Shown: positions 1 to 8,749 of the stretch, piece after piece | Layout: each line of letters opens with the position of its first letter | Position numbering within the stretch: position 1 is the stretch's first letter | From: Paenibacillus athensensis | Lineage (GTDB): Bacteria > Bacillota > Bacilli > Paenibacillales > NBRC-103111 | DNA length: 64,000 nucleotides | Assembly: GCF_004514475.2 (NCBI RefSeq) | Contig: NZ_MYFO02000005.1 | Span: 310,001 to 374,000 of the forward strand | Direction of reading: 5' to 3' | Notes under the pieces: model-generated | Databases searched by the model: none | Told to the model about the DNA's origin: nothing | Seen by the model: the letters and a program-made list of their open reading frames with translations, nothing else | Made by a program: the position numbers and the translations under genes

Positions 1-498
1 GTCTACCGGGAGGAGGAAGCCGACGGGCTGATGTGGCTCAGCAACAATACCAAGCAATTCCTGCTGGATTTTCCGCTCAAGCCCGGCCAAGACATCAGCG
101 TGCAAATCACCGAAGGACGGACGTCGATCAAGCCCGTTGTGAAAGATGGACAAGTCAGCTTTAACGTGGAGGTAGAAGCTGTGGGCATCGTGCGCGAGGA
201 CGAATCGCAGCAGGATTTGAACGAACCCAAACTGCTGCATAAGGTAGAGGACAAGCTGGCCGAGCAGATCAAAAAATCGGTGCAGGCGACGCTCAAGCAG
301 ATGCAGGCGAAAGGGACAGACTCCGCCCATCTGGGCATGATCGTCTGGCACAAATACCCGGCGCTATGGAAACAGGAGCTGGAACCGCGTTGGCGCGAGT
401 TGTTCAGCCAGGCGGAAGTTCACATTAAAGTCCGGGCCTCCATCAGCGAAACCGGATTGATCAACCAGAATGTCACAAAGGACGGCGATTCGAATTGA
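1..498 (+). CDS. Ger(x)C family spore germination lipoprotein, C-terminal part
   Basis: The frame is open from base 1, so the 5' part (lipoprotein signal and N-terminal domain) lies outside the window. About 165 residues are visible and match the C-terminal domain of GerAC-type subunits: a beta-rich stretch followed by the helix KVEDKLAEQIKKSVQATLKQ and a final strand VHIKVRASISETGLI. In the family this subunit is a lipoprotein on the outer face of the spore inner membrane and works with GerA and GerB partners in a nutrient germinant receptor. The neighbours (a small membrane protein and a GerAB-type permease) support this. The stop TGA at 496-498 overlaps the next start by four bases. Confidence 0.9.
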   Translation, partial: VYREEEADGLMWLSNNTKQFLLDFPLKPGQDISVQITEGRTSIKPVVKDGQVSFNVEVEAVGIVREDESQQDLNEPKLLHKVEDKLAEQIKKSVQATLKQMQAKGTDSAHLGMIVWHKYPALWKQELEPRWRELFSQAEVHIKVRASISETGLINQNVTKDGDSN

Positions 499-725
499 GC
501 GTCATCTTTCAATGTCTCATCCTCCTGCTGCTTGTGCTCGCCTTTATGGTGGACCGCTCGCTCCTACGGCAGATGTCCGCTGCTTGCAGCATGGTGTATT
601 ATGCTGCCGCAGCGCTCACACTGACGCTGCTGGCCGTCAAGCATTGGCATTGGAATTTGCCGATGCCTACCCGTTTTTTCATTCACACGATTTGCCCGTG
701 GGTGACCCGGCTGGTCGGCCTGTAA
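495..725 (+). CDS. small two-helix membrane protein in the ger operon
   Basis: A 76-residue protein starting at TTG 495, overlapping the preceding stop (TTGA), an arrangement typical of translational coupling. It has two hydrophobic segments (about residues 3-17 and 30-47) and a short C-terminal tail. No family is recognised from sequence. Small two-helix proteins in gerA-type operons (sometimes called D subunits) are known to modulate germinant receptors in some Bacillus species, and position between the C-type and B-type subunits fits such a role. Function is inferred from context only. Confidence 0.6.
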   Translation: MSVIFQCLILLLLVLAFMVDRSLLRQMSAACSMVYYAAAALTLTLLAVKHWHWNLPMPTRFFIHTICPWVTRLVGL

Positions 726-751
726 CGAATATACAGAAGGCGGTGACGCAT

Positions 752-2110
752 GTGGACGACAAGCAAGTCATCAATCAGCGCCAGCTCGCCTGGCTAACCG
801 CCTCCATTATTTCCAGCGGAGGCGTGCTGACGCTGCAAAACGTGCTGATTCGGATCAGCGAAATGGACGCTTGGTTCAGCTACCTGCTGCCGGTTGCGTA
901 TATTTTCGTGATCGCGGCGTTTTTTGCTTATCTCAGCATGCGCTTTCCGGGTAAAAACCTGTTTGAAATCGCCCAACTGCTGCTCGGACGCTGGGGAGGC
1001 GCAGCGGTGTCGCTGCTGCTGCTGTTCCATTTCTGGATGATCGTCGTGCGCGATGTCGCCAATCTGGCCAAATTCAGCTCGACGCTGCTCCTGCACGCGA
1101 CGCCGCTGGAAGTGATCATCCTGCTGCCTGCGCTCATGCTGATGTACTACGGACAAACCAGCGTCGAGGTCGTCGCCAGAGTGAACGATCTGTTTTATCC
1201 GCTCTTCGTCATCACCGTATTGCTGATGCCGCTGCTGCTGGCCAACGAGATCGACGGCCGGCTGGCGATGCCGCTGCTAACCGCTGCGCCCGGCAATTTG
1301 TGGTCAAGCAGCATGCTGGCGCTGGGCGGCGCAGGCGATGTGTTCATTCTCGGCGCCTTCCTGCACACCATTTGCAATGCGAGCCATATTCGTTCAGCCA
1401 TCCGCCACGGGGCGCTGCTCGGCTTTTTTCTGCTGACGCTGCTCCTGCTGCTGGTCATTCTGGTGTTGGGTCCCAAGATGCCGGGCAACTTTTTTTATCC
1501 GACCTACAACCTGGTGCAAATGGTGCATATCACTGATTTTCTGGACCGGCTCGACATTATCATTCTGACCATCTGGTTCCCGACGATTGCCTGCAAAATT
1601 ATCGCCATCTACATGGCGCTGCTGATCGGACTCGGTTCGCTGCTGAAAAAACACGATTATACCGTGTTCAACAAGCCCGTTTCCCTGCTATTGACCATCA
1701 CGTGCGTACTGTCCTTCAACAGCACGACGGAGCTGCTCAGCTTCTCCAATTTCGGCAGCATTTTCATCGTCCTGGCCTACCAGCCTCTGATCGTGCTGCT
1801 GCTGGCCGTAGCGGCCAAGCTGCGCAAGTCGGCTGCCACCGCTCCTAAGGCTTATCAAGCCTCTGAGCATCCGCCTTCACAGCGCTCCTCCACACTCGGC
1901 CGCAAGTTCACGTACAAGGGCTGGCTGTGGCTGGGCAACGGCTTTATGGCCGGCGGCCTGCTGTTTATCGTCGTGGGCTGCCTGCTCGGCAGACAGATGC
2001 CCGCTGCCGGAATTGCCGGCGGAGTCGGCTATGCCCTCTGTCTGACGATGACGGTGCTGACGACTTACATGGAGGTGAACCGTTTGAAGCAATCGCAAGC
2101 CGGTGGCTAA
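752..2110 (+). CDS. GerAB-type spore germination permease with C-terminal extension
   Basis: Membrane protein of 452 residues in the APC-like spore germination permease family, the B subunit of nutrient germinant receptors in the spore inner membrane. The open frame extends further upstream, but GTG 752 is preceded at 5 nt by AAGGCGGTGA (737-746), a near-perfect ribosome site. The start QLAWLTASIISSGGVLTLQN is the usual first helix, and about ten further hydrophobic segments follow. Family members are usually about 365 residues. Here the core ends near residue 365 and is followed by a charged linker and an extra pair of hydrophobic segments (about residues 390-440). The extension is unusual and could mark a receptor subtype. 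Confidence 0.88.
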   Translation: MDDKQVINQRQLAWLTASIISSGGVLTLQNVLIRISEMDAWFSYLLPVAYIFVIAAFFAYLSMRFPGKNLFEIAQLLLGRWGGAAVSLLLLFHFWMIVVRDVANLAKFSSTLLLHATPLEVIILLPALMLMYYGQTSVEVVARVNDLFYPLFVITVLLMPLLLANEIDGRLAMPLLTAAPGNLWSSSMLALGGAGDVFILGAFLHTICNASHIRSAIRHGALLGFFLLTLLLLLVILVLGPKMPGNFFYPTYNLVQMVHITDFLDRLDIIILTIWFPTIACKIIAIYMALLIGLGSLLKKHDYTVFNKPVSLLLTITCVLSFNSTTELLSFSNFGSIFIVLAYQPLIVLLLAVAAKLRKSAATAPKAYQASEHPPSQRSSTLGRKFTYKGWLWLGNGFMAGGLLFIVVGCLLGRQMPAAGIAGGVGYALCLTMTVLTTYMEVNRLKQSQAGG

Positions 2111-2177
2111 TCCGCTTAGGACACGGTTTACATAACGACGCGACCTACAACTGACAGAAGGAGAACTCGACAACGCC

Positions 2178-3176
2178 ATGAATTTGAAACGATCAACCCG
2201 CCAGCTGACGCTGCTGATTATTCCCGAGGCGAACCGCCCGGTGCTCAGCCTGCGCATTCCTCATGTCTCCGCTTACGCCGCGCTGCTTTCGCTCCTCTTG
2301 CTGCTGCTGGTCAGCGGCACGCTGCTAGCCGTTCATCGGCACAGCACCCAGACGGCAGTGAAGCTGCAGGCCGAGCTGAGCGGAGCCAATCTGGAGTGGA
2401 GGGAATCGCTGCAAAGCAAAGACGAGACGATCGAGGAGCTGCAAAATAAAGTGATTGCACTGTCCGCCCAAGCCGAAGCCGTCCAGCAGCAGCTGGCCGA
2501 GGTGAAGCGGCTGCGCAGCGAGCTCAAAAGCGCTGCGGACACTGATGCGCTAGGGCCGGCGGCGCAAAAGGCCGCCGACGCAGCGGCCCGCAGCGGCGCA
2601 GACGGCGTCGGCGGCGCGCCGCACCCCGTCTCGCAAGCGCAGATCAGCGAGCTCGGCGCCAAAACCGAAGCGGCCTTTACCGCCCTGCGCTCGGAGATGG
2701 ACGGGCTCAAGACGACGCTCGAAGCGCGTCGGCAGGCCGAGCAGCGCAAGCAGCGGGCGCTGCGCGCCATCCCGTCGATTTGGCCAACCACGTCCCGGCT
2801 GGTGACGTCGTCTTACGGCTACCGCAAGGATCCGTTTACGCATAAGCCGAGCTTTCATTCCGGCATCGACTTCGGCGCTCGCGCCGGCGAGCCGGTGTAC
2901 GCTGCCGCTGCCGGCACCGTCGTCAGCGCCGGAAAGGACCGTTTTCGCGGCAACAACGTGCTGCTGGAGCATACGACGGGCCTGCGAACCTGGTATATGC
3001 ATCTGCAGCGTATTGCGGTCAAGCAAGGCGATGCCGTCGGCAAAGGCGACACCATCGGTCTTGTCGGCTCCACCGGCCGCAGCACCGGCCCGCACCTGCA
3101 TTACGAAGTCATCAAAAACGGCAAAATTACCGATCCGCGGCCTTATTTGCCGCTTACAAGAAGGGATGTCCGCTAA
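2178..3176 (+). CDS. membrane-anchored M23 (LytM) metallopeptidase, copy 1
   Basis: A 332-residue protein with a short cytoplasmic N-terminus, one membrane helix (about residues 31-53), a coiled coil (about 60-125), an Ala-rich linker, a second helical stretch (about 155-200) and a C-terminal M23 domain (about 208-325). Zinc ligands are visible as HSGID (H227, D231) and HLHYE (H306/H308), with H275 between them, so it is probably an active peptidoglycan endopeptidase outside the membrane. ATG 2178 follows AGAAGGAGA at 14 nt. Its stop TAA shares one base with the bactofilin start (TAATG). The gene pair is duplicated at 25361-26817. Partnership with the bactofilin in local wall shaping is inferred from family knowledge. 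Confidence 0.92.
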   Translation: MNLKRSTRQLTLLIIPEANRPVLSLRIPHVSAYAALLSLLLLLLVSGTLLAVHRHSTQTAVKLQAELSGANLEWRESLQSKDETIEELQNKVIALSAQAEAVQQQLAEVKRLRSELKSAADTDALGPAAQKAADAAARSGADGVGGAPHPVSQAQISELGAKTEAAFTALRSEMDGLKTTLEARRQAEQRKQRALRAIPSIWPTTSRLVTSSYGYRKDPFTHKPSFHSGIDFGARAGEPVYAAAAGTVVSAGKDRFRGNNVLLEHTTGLRTWYMHLQRIAVKQGDAVGKGDTIGLVGSTGRSTGPHLHYEVIKNGKITDPRPYLPLTRRDVR

Positions 3177-3655
3177 TGTTTACTGCAAAAAAATACGCCC
3201 CCGGCCGCAGCGCCACCGACACCTTGATCGGAGAAGGCAGCGTACTGGAGGGTAGCCTCATCTCCGCCGCCAGCCTGCGGCTTGAAGGCCGCATCACCGG
3301 CGATATCGAATGCGCGGGAGACGTCATCATCGGCGAGCGTGGATTCGCCACGTCCAACATCACGGCCCGCGAGGTGATACTCGCCGGACGCGTGCTGGGC
3401 AATATCGAAGCGGCCGGCAAGCTGACGATTACCGCGACCGGCTCGCTGCAAGGCAATATCCGCGCTGCTGCCATTTCGATTGAGGAGGGCGGCGTTTTCC
3501 AAGGCATGAGCCTGATGGAGCCCAAAGCACCAGCGGCGTCTGCGCGCACAGAGCAGCCGGAGGGCGGCAGCGCTACGGGCAAGGACAAGAAAGCGGCCAA
3601 AGCCAGGGAGGTCGCGTTGAACGGGCTTAACGGACCGGCTCCGGAGCCAAGCTGA
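3176..3655 (+). CDS. bactofilin family cytoskeletal protein, copy 1
   Basis: A 159-residue bactofilin: a short N-terminal tail, a central right-handed beta-helix made of repeating Gly- and Ile-rich turns (about residues 15-115, for example EGRITGDIECAGDVIIGE), then a disordered Ala/Lys-rich tail. Bactofilins form nucleotide-independent filaments that scaffold membrane or wall enzymes. It is translationally coupled to the M23 peptidase (one-base overlap), as in other bacteria where bactofilins and M23 peptidases are paired. The second copy at 26362 shares the core and the motif IEEGGVFQGMS. Confidence 0.93.
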   Translation: MFTAKKYAPGRSATDTLIGEGSVLEGSLISAASLRLEGRITGDIECAGDVIIGERGFATSNITAREVILAGRVLGNIEAAGKLTITATGSLQGNIRAAAISIEEGGVFQGMSLMEPKAPAASARTEQPEGGSATGKDKKAAKAREVALNGLNGPAPEPS

Positions 3656-3706
3656 GCGCTGTGGGAGCAGGCCCGGCAAAAGCCATAGGAGCGGCGCAGC
3701 CGTTTA

Positions 3707-3715
3707 TGCTATAAT
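3707..3715 (+). promoter_or_regulatory. extended -10 promoter of the HAD gene
   Basis: TGCTATAAT is a perfect extended -10 (TGnTATAAT) with no good -35. An in-frame ATG at 3714 lies inside this box, so it cannot be the start codon; the true start is downstream at 3762. Confidence 0.65.
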
Positions 3716-3761
3716 GGATGCGGATTGCTTACAAGTCTGGCTGATGCAGGAGATTAACGAA

Positions 3762-4508
3762 ATGATGAAGCAGCAAACGATTCTTTTTGATCTCGACGAT
3801 ACACTGGCGCACTGCAACAAATATTTTGACATCGTCATCGAACAGTTCATCGACTTGATGCTGACGTGGTATTCGGGTCACGAGCTGACCCCCGCCGACA
3901 TTCGCGCCAAGCAGCTGGAGCTGGATTTGGCCGGCGTCCAGATTCATGGCTTTATGGCCGAGCGCTTCCCGCAATCGTTCGTGGAAACGTACCGCTGGTA
4001 CGCCGAGCGATACGATCGGACCACGTCGTCCGATGAAGAAGAACGCCTGCTTGCGCTGGGCCACACGGTCTATGCCTTCACCGTCGAGCCGTATCCGCAT
4101 ATGTCCGAGACGCTGCACACGCTGCAAAACGATGGCCACAAGCTGTATCTTTACACCGGAGGCGATGCCGGCATTCAGATGAAAAAGGTGCGCGCGCTCG
4201 GGCTGGACGCTTTTTTTCAGGACCGGATTTTCGTCACGCTGCACAAAACGACGGAGTTTATGGAAACGCTGCTGCACGAGCTGGAGCTGGAGCGCTCCGC
4301 GACCTGGATGATCGGCAATTCGCTGCGCACCGATGTGCTCCCCGCTCTGCATGCCGGCATTCACGCCATTCATATTCCCGCCGAGCGGGAATGGCCGTAC
4401 AATATCGTCGACATCGACGTTACGCCCAGAGGCGCTTTTTTGCAGCTTCGTTCCTTGCTGGACGTCCCGGCGGCAATCGCCGGCTTTGCGCGGAAGGCCG
4501 CGTTGTAA
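3762..4508 (+). CDS. HAD superfamily hydrolase (phosphatase)
   Basis: A 248-residue haloacid dehalogenase-type hydrolase. The motifs are LFDLDDTLAH (nucleophile D10 and acid D12), YLYTGGD (motif II Thr), a Lys in TLHKTTE (motif III) and GNSLRTDVLPA (motif IV), with an alpha-helical cap between motifs I and II. The start at ATG 3762 (or ATG 3765) is chosen because CAGGAGA lies at the right distance and the first motif then sits at residues 8-13, as is normal. The substrate cannot be predicted. The gene has its own promoter and ends at a strong terminator. Confidence 0.88.
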   Translation: MMKQQTILFDLDDTLAHCNKYFDIVIEQFIDLMLTWYSGHELTPADIRAKQLELDLAGVQIHGFMAERFPQSFVETYRWYAERYDRTTSSDEEERLLALGHTVYAFTVEPYPHMSETLHTLQNDGHKLYLYTGGDAGIQMKKVRALGLDAFFQDRIFVTLHKTTEFMETLLHELELERSATWMIGNSLRTDVLPALHAGIHAIHIPAEREWPYNIVDIDVTPRGAFLQLRSLLDVPAAIAGFARKAAL

Positions 4509-4531
4509 AAAGCTTTGTGCCGCATAGCGCT

Positions 4532-4580
4532 AAAAAACCTTGAGTTCCGCAGCATTTACTGCGGATTTCAAGGTTTTTTT
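4532..4580. terminator. bidirectional intrinsic terminator
   Basis: The arms AACCTTGA and TCAAGGTT, with an inner CCGCAG/CTGCGG stem, are flanked by A-run and T-run. The hairpin lies between convergent genes and can serve both the HAD gene and the ABC permease. Confidence 0.85.
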
Positions 4581-4597
4581 ATAATGTCAGACAGCCT

Positions 4598-5551
4598 CTA
4601 TGCCGCCACATCCCGCCGGCGGAAAATTTCCCACGACAAGACATTGAACACGAGAAAATACAGCAGCAGCACCATGACGGAGAAGCCGGCGGTCATGCCG
4701 TCCGCGGGCGGCCGTCCCTCCAGATAAACGGTCAGGTCGGTATTCGCAAACAAAAAATATTTGCCCCAGCTGTAACGCAGCAGCAGGAACGAAAGAATTT
4801 GCCCCGCGAACATGATGAAAATACTCAAACCAATCGCCAGCGACGCGCTGCGAAACACCGTGGAAATCATAAAAGCCAACGTCACCACCATCACCAGCTC
4901 GATCAGCTTCAGCCCATAGGTCTGCAAGATATACAGCAGCATCGGGCTCTCACGCACCGCTCCCTCCGCCGTCGTCTTCAGATACGGCATCCCCGTCTGG
5001 GCAAAGCCGTAAAGAAAGCCATTGACGATCAGCGTCGTCAGCAGCAGCACAAGCAGCAGCGCAGCAGCAAACAGCAAAGTCGCCATATACTTGGCCAGTA
5101 AAATTTTCGAACGACTCGCCGGACGTATCAGCAGCAGCTTGATGGTCCCCCACGTGAACTCGCCCGCCACCATGTCCCCGGCGATAATAACCGTGAACAG
5201 CGTCACCAGCGGAATGAGCGCCGCACTGCTTTGCACGCCACCCCACAGCGTTGTTTCCATTGGCGGCACATTGTGCGCAAGCGAATATTCGCCGATGGCG
5301 ATGTCGCTGCGCAGCTGCTTTTTGCGCGAATCCGGCACACCGGGATCCTCCAGGTCCTGCTTCGACGCTTCGATCGATTGGCGAACGGCAGCCTTCCAGC
5401 CCTGTCCTCCCGCCTGCTCCTCCGGGGCCGTGTGCAGGACCACCGCAGCGATGCCTGTAATCAGCATCAGCAAGCCTGTCAATATCCACGTTCGCGGCCG
5501 GATGTACACCTTCATCGTTTCGTTCCTCAGCAAATTAAGCAATCGGCTCAT
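4598..5551 (-). CDS. ABC-2 type transporter permease
   Basis: A 317-residue permease with an N-terminal membrane helix (about residues 22-42), a long extracytoplasmic loop (about 45-105), then five further hydrophobic segments to the C-terminus, the layout of ABC-2 exporters with a large first loop. Its start overlaps the end of the ATPase gene by 17 bases, so the two form one exporter. An alternative start is ATG 5515. The substrate is unknown; such pairs beside two-component systems often export antimicrobial peptides or lantibiotics, but nothing in the sequence proves this. Confidence 0.87.
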   Translation of the reverse strand: MSRLLNLLRNETMKVYIRPRTWILTGLLMLITGIAAVVLHTAPEEQAGGQGWKAAVRQSIEASKQDLEDPGVPDSRKKQLRSDIAIGEYSLAHNVPPMETTLWGGVQSSAALIPLVTLFTVIIAGDMVAGEFTWGTIKLLLIRPASRSKILLAKYMATLLFAAALLLVLLLTTLIVNGFLYGFAQTGMPYLKTTAEGAVRESPMLLYILQTYGLKLIELVMVVTLAFMISTVFRSASLAIGLSIFIMFAGQILSFLLLRYSWGKYFLFANTDLTVYLEGRPPADGMTAGFSVMVLLLYFLVFNVLSWEIFRRRDVAA

Positions 5552-6509
5552 CTCCCGTCATCTCCAAAAATTGCTCCTCCAGCGACTTGCCCGCCAGCTG
5601 CAGGCCGTACACCTTGATGCCGCCTTCGACCAAGCAGCGGTTCACCTCCGCAGCGGCCTCCTTGTCCAGCGCCAGTGTCAGCTCGTTGCCGTCCAGCTCC
5701 ACGTCCAGGCGGCTCCAACCCACCGAACCGCTCCCGTTCCCAGCGCCGGACGACGCGCGCTCCAGCAGCGCTTTGGCCGCTTCGCCGCGGTCGACCTCGA
5801 TGCGCACCTGCCGGACATCGGTCGTATCGGCAAAGTCTTTGACCGGCCGCACCGCGACCAGGCGCCCGTGTTGAATGATCGCCACGCGGTCGCACATCAG
5901 CTCCATCTCGGCCAGCAGATGGCTCGAAACGATAACCGACAGCCCCTGTTCGCGCGTCAGCACGCGCAAATGGTCGCGCAGCTCGCGGATACCGGCCGGA
6001 TCAAGCCCGTTCGTCGGCTCGTCGAGAATCAGCACCGCAGGACGGTGCAGCAGCGCCTGCGCAATGCCCAGCCGCTGGCGCATACCCAGCGAATACGTTT
6101 TGACCCGATCCTGAATCCGGTTTTCGAGTCCGACCCGCTCGACGACCTCGCGAATGCGCGCTTCGCCGATGCCGGGCATCATCCGGGCATAATGCAGCAG
6201 GTTGCGGTAGCCGCTCATGAACTTGTACATTTCCGGGTTTTCTACAATGGCCCCGACGTGGCGGATGGCCCGTTCAAAATCAGTGCGGATTGAGCAGCCG
6301 CCAATGCGGATATCACCGCCGCTCATGGCCATCAAGCCGACCATCATGCGGATCGTCGTGGTCTTGCCCGCGCCGTTCGGACCCAAGAAGCCGAACACCT
6401 CTCCCCGCGGCACCTCAAAGCTCAGCCGGTCGATAATCGTTTTGCCGCCAATGGTTTTGCTCACCTCGCGCAGCTCCACGATCGGAGCCGTTTCCGGTGT
6501 AGTCTTCAT
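5535..6509 (-). CDS. ABC transporter ATP-binding protein
   Basis: A 324-residue ATPase of the DRA/bacitracin-exporter type. Walker A GPNGAGKTT, signature SLGMRQRLGIAQALL and Walker B LILDEPTNGLDP are intact, followed by a C-terminal regulatory domain of about 100 residues. The frame is open to 6533, but the first eight codons contain the ribosome site AAAGGAGAG, so ATG 6509 is the start. It is co-transcribed with the permease at 4598-5551 and is divergent from the sensor kinase at 6685, which may control it. Confidence 0.9.
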   Translation of the reverse strand: MKTTPETAPIVELREVSKTIGGKTIIDRLSFEVPRGEVFGFLGPNGAGKTTTIRMMVGLMAMSGGDIRIGGCSIRTDFERAIRHVGAIVENPEMYKFMSGYRNLLHYARMMPGIGEARIREVVERVGLENRIQDRVKTYSLGMRQRLGIAQALLHRPAVLILDEPTNGLDPAGIRELRDHLRVLTREQGLSVIVSSHLLAEMELMCDRVAIIQHGRLVAVRPVKDFADTTDVRQVRIEVDRGEAAKALLERASSGAGNGSGSVGWSRLDVELDGNELTLALDKEAAAEVNRCLVEGGIKVYGLQLAGKSLEEQFLEMTGDEPIA

Positions 6510-6684
6510 TTTCGTCTCTCCTTTGCTTGCCAAGCCGGACGCCAGCAGACGTCATAACCCTCTGTCGCGAAGTCATATGAGCCCTATGACCGCGGTTGTG
6601 ACCGGCTTCACTTCTCCAGAATCATTTTTTTAGGTAGAATGGTAAGGTATCTAATGAACGTATTATCCATCAAGGAGACTGCCT

Positions 6685-7884
6685 ATGAGCCAAAAAAGGC
6701 AATGGCACGGCGTCGAATGGTCGATGTTCATCGTCCTGTCCGGCGCAACGCTGCTCGGCTTTCTGAATGTGACGCTGCACGCCGGCGAATTCGGCAATGT
6801 GCCCATCATGATTATGTACGGCGGCTTGCTGCTGGCGTACGGCTTGCCGCTTTTGTTCTGGCGGCCCTCCTACGTCAATGCCATGCTGTTCCCGCTGGCC
6901 GTGCTGGCAACGAACGCGCCGCTGCAAATCTATCTATCGTGGATGAAGCAGGAGCCTTTTACTATCATTAATGCCCCGATCATGATCATCGGATTCCTCA
7001 CCGACCGAAAAAATGCGTGGTGGACCGCTCCGGTGTTCACCTTGATCGTGCCGTTGGCCTATCTGCTCGTCCTGCACGTCCCGTCGGCCGGCGATCTGTT
7101 CGGCGAAGTGCTCAACGCCATGCTGCTGTTCGCCATCGGTCTGAGCCTGCAGCGCGTCGTAACGTCCAACGTACAAACCGAAAAGCTGCTGGCCGAGAAT
7201 CAACGGCAGTACCAGCTGATTCACGAGCAAAACAACGTGCTGGAGCAATACGCCAATCAGATCGAGCAGCTGACGCTGGCCGAGGAACGCAGCAGGCTGG
7301 CTCGCGAGCTGCACGACACCGTTGGCCATACGTTCACCTCCGTCATCATGGGCATGGATGCAGTCGCCTATTTGATCGAGACCTCGCCGGACAAAGCGAA
7401 GGAGAAGCTCGACGTGCTGCGCAAGGTCACGCGAAGCGGGCTCGACGAGGTGCGTCGCAGCATCCATCAAATGGCGCCCAAGGGCGACGATCTGCTGCTG
7501 TCCGTACAGCTGTCGCGGCTCGCACAGGAATTCGCCGTGCATACCGGCACGCAGGTGCGCATGGAAACGCTCGGAACTGAATATGAGCTGCCTAAGATGA
7601 CCAAGCTGACATTGATCCGCTGCCTGCAGGAGTCGCTGACCAACGCCAAGCGGCACGGGCAAGCCGCTGCCGTCGAGGTCGCGCTGACGTACCGTGAGCA
7701 TGAGGTCAGTCTAACCATTGAGGATGACGGCGTCGGCACCGAGCAGCTGCAGATCGGCTTTGGGATCAGCGCCATGCAGGAGCGAATTGCAGCGCTGCAG
7801 GGTCAGCTGCACGTGCGTTCCTCACCCGCTGCCGGCACCACGGTCAGCTGCACGATTCCGGCGAAACGGCTGCCCGCCTTTTAG
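6685..7884 (+). CDS. NarL-type sensor histidine kinase
   Basis: A 399-residue kinase with about six N-terminal membrane helices (residues 10-170) and little extracytoplasmic domain, a coiled linker, a HisKA_3 dimerisation domain with phospho-acceptor H210 in LARELHDTVGH, and a HATPase domain with N-box QESLTNAKRHGQA and G-box DDGVGT. ATG 6685 has AAGGAGA at 8 nt. It pairs with the response regulator 70 bases downstream. The intramembrane-type sensor and the divergent ABC exporter suggest envelope stress or drug sensing, in the manner of LiaS or DesK; that is inference. Confidence 0.92.
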   Translation: MSQKRQWHGVEWSMFIVLSGATLLGFLNVTLHAGEFGNVPIMIMYGGLLLAYGLPLLFWRPSYVNAMLFPLAVLATNAPLQIYLSWMKQEPFTIINAPIMIIGFLTDRKNAWWTAPVFTLIVPLAYLLVLHVPSAGDLFGEVLNAMLLFAIGLSLQRVVTSNVQTEKLLAENQRQYQLIHEQNNVLEQYANQIEQLTLAEERSRLARELHDTVGHTFTSVIMGMDAVAYLIETSPDKAKEKLDVLRKVTRSGLDEVRRSIHQMAPKGDDLLLSVQLSRLAQEFAVHTGTQVRMETLGTEYELPKMTKLTLIRCLQESLTNAKRHGQAAAVEVALTYREHEVSLTIEDDGVGTEQLQIGFGISAMQERIAALQGQLHVRSSPAAGTTVSCTIPAKRLPAF

Positions 7885-7953
7885 CCGCACCGACGACATG
7901 CTACAATACTACAAAAGGAACACGATAAACATAGGAAAGACGAGGGCCAAGCT

Positions 7954-8619
7954 ATGAACCCGATCAAGCTGCTTCTGGCGGACGACCAGGATTTGATTCG
8001 TGAAAGCCTGCACATCGTATTGGATATGGACCCCGAGCTGGAGGTCGTCGGGCTTGCCGAAAACGGCCAGACGGCCGTTCGCTTGTGCGAAGAGCGCCAG
8101 CCGGATGTCGTGCTGATGGATATACACATGCCCGTGCTCGATGGCGTGGAAGCCACGCGGCAGATGAAAAGCCGCTGGCCGCACATTCGCGTCATCATCC
8201 TGACGACGTTCCAGGAGATTACCTATGTCGTCGACGCGCTTGGCGCTGGAGCTGAAGGCTACCTGCTCAAAGCGATTCATCCCAAGGATCTGGCGGCAGG
8301 CATCAAATGGGTGCATCGCGGCGGGACGCTCATCCCGCAGGACATCGCCCAAATGCTCGTCAAGGAAGCGCAAAACAGCGGCAAACCGGACAGCGGGACC
8401 GCAGAAGAAACAGCCCGCTCCGACGCCTACGGCTTGAGCGAGCGTGAGGCCCAGGTGCTGCAATGCATTGCCAATGGTCTCAGCAACAAAGAAATCGCCG
8501 AAAAGCTGTTTTTGTCAGAAGGCACCGTCAAAAACTACATTTCCAGCATTTATTCCAAAATGGACGTCAAGGACCGGATTCAAGCTTCGAAAAAGGCCCA
8601 TCTGGAGGGGCTTCTGTAG
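7954..8619 (+). CDS. NarL/LuxR-type response regulator
   Basis: A 221-residue regulator: receiver domain (about residues 4-120) with acidic pocket DDQD, phospho-acceptor D56 in DVVLMDIHMP and a conserved Lys in YLLKAIHP, a linker, and a LuxR-type helix-turn-helix (about 150-215, LSEREAQVLQCIANGLSNKE). It is the partner of the kinase just upstream. Likely targets are the adjacent operons, including the divergent ABC exporter; no binding site could be identified by eye. Confidence 0.93.
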   Translation: MNPIKLLLADDQDLIRESLHIVLDMDPELEVVGLAENGQTAVRLCEERQPDVVLMDIHMPVLDGVEATRQMKSRWPHIRVIILTTFQEITYVVDALGAGAEGYLLKAIHPKDLAAGIKWVHRGGTLIPQDIAQMLVKEAQNSGKPDSGTAEETARSDAYGLSEREAQVLQCIANGLSNKEIAEKLFLSEGTVKNYISSIYSKMDVKDRIQASKKAHLEGLL

Positions 8620-8699
8620 GACGCCCCGCCGCGAAGCGCGTTACCCTGAAAACGGCGCGAGCCGTTAAGCGGCTGGCGAACCGGGCGGCCCACAGGCAA

Positions 8700-8747
8700 A
8701 AAAATAGCGATCGCCCTCCCGTTTACACGGGCGGACGATCGCTATTT
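8700..8747. terminator. intrinsic terminator between convergent genes
   Basis: Perfect arms AAATAGCGATCG and CGATCGCTATTT enclose a second CCCGT/ACGGG stem. The A-run at 8698-8704 becomes a T-run on the minus strand, so it chiefly serves the minus-strand gene ending at 8750. It may also stop transcription from the response regulator. Confidence 0.8.
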
Positions 8748-8749
8748 GC

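Noticed and set aside
3714-3761. Upstream ATG start for the HAD gene
   Set aside because: The ATG lies inside a perfect extended -10 box and would be upstream of the transcript.
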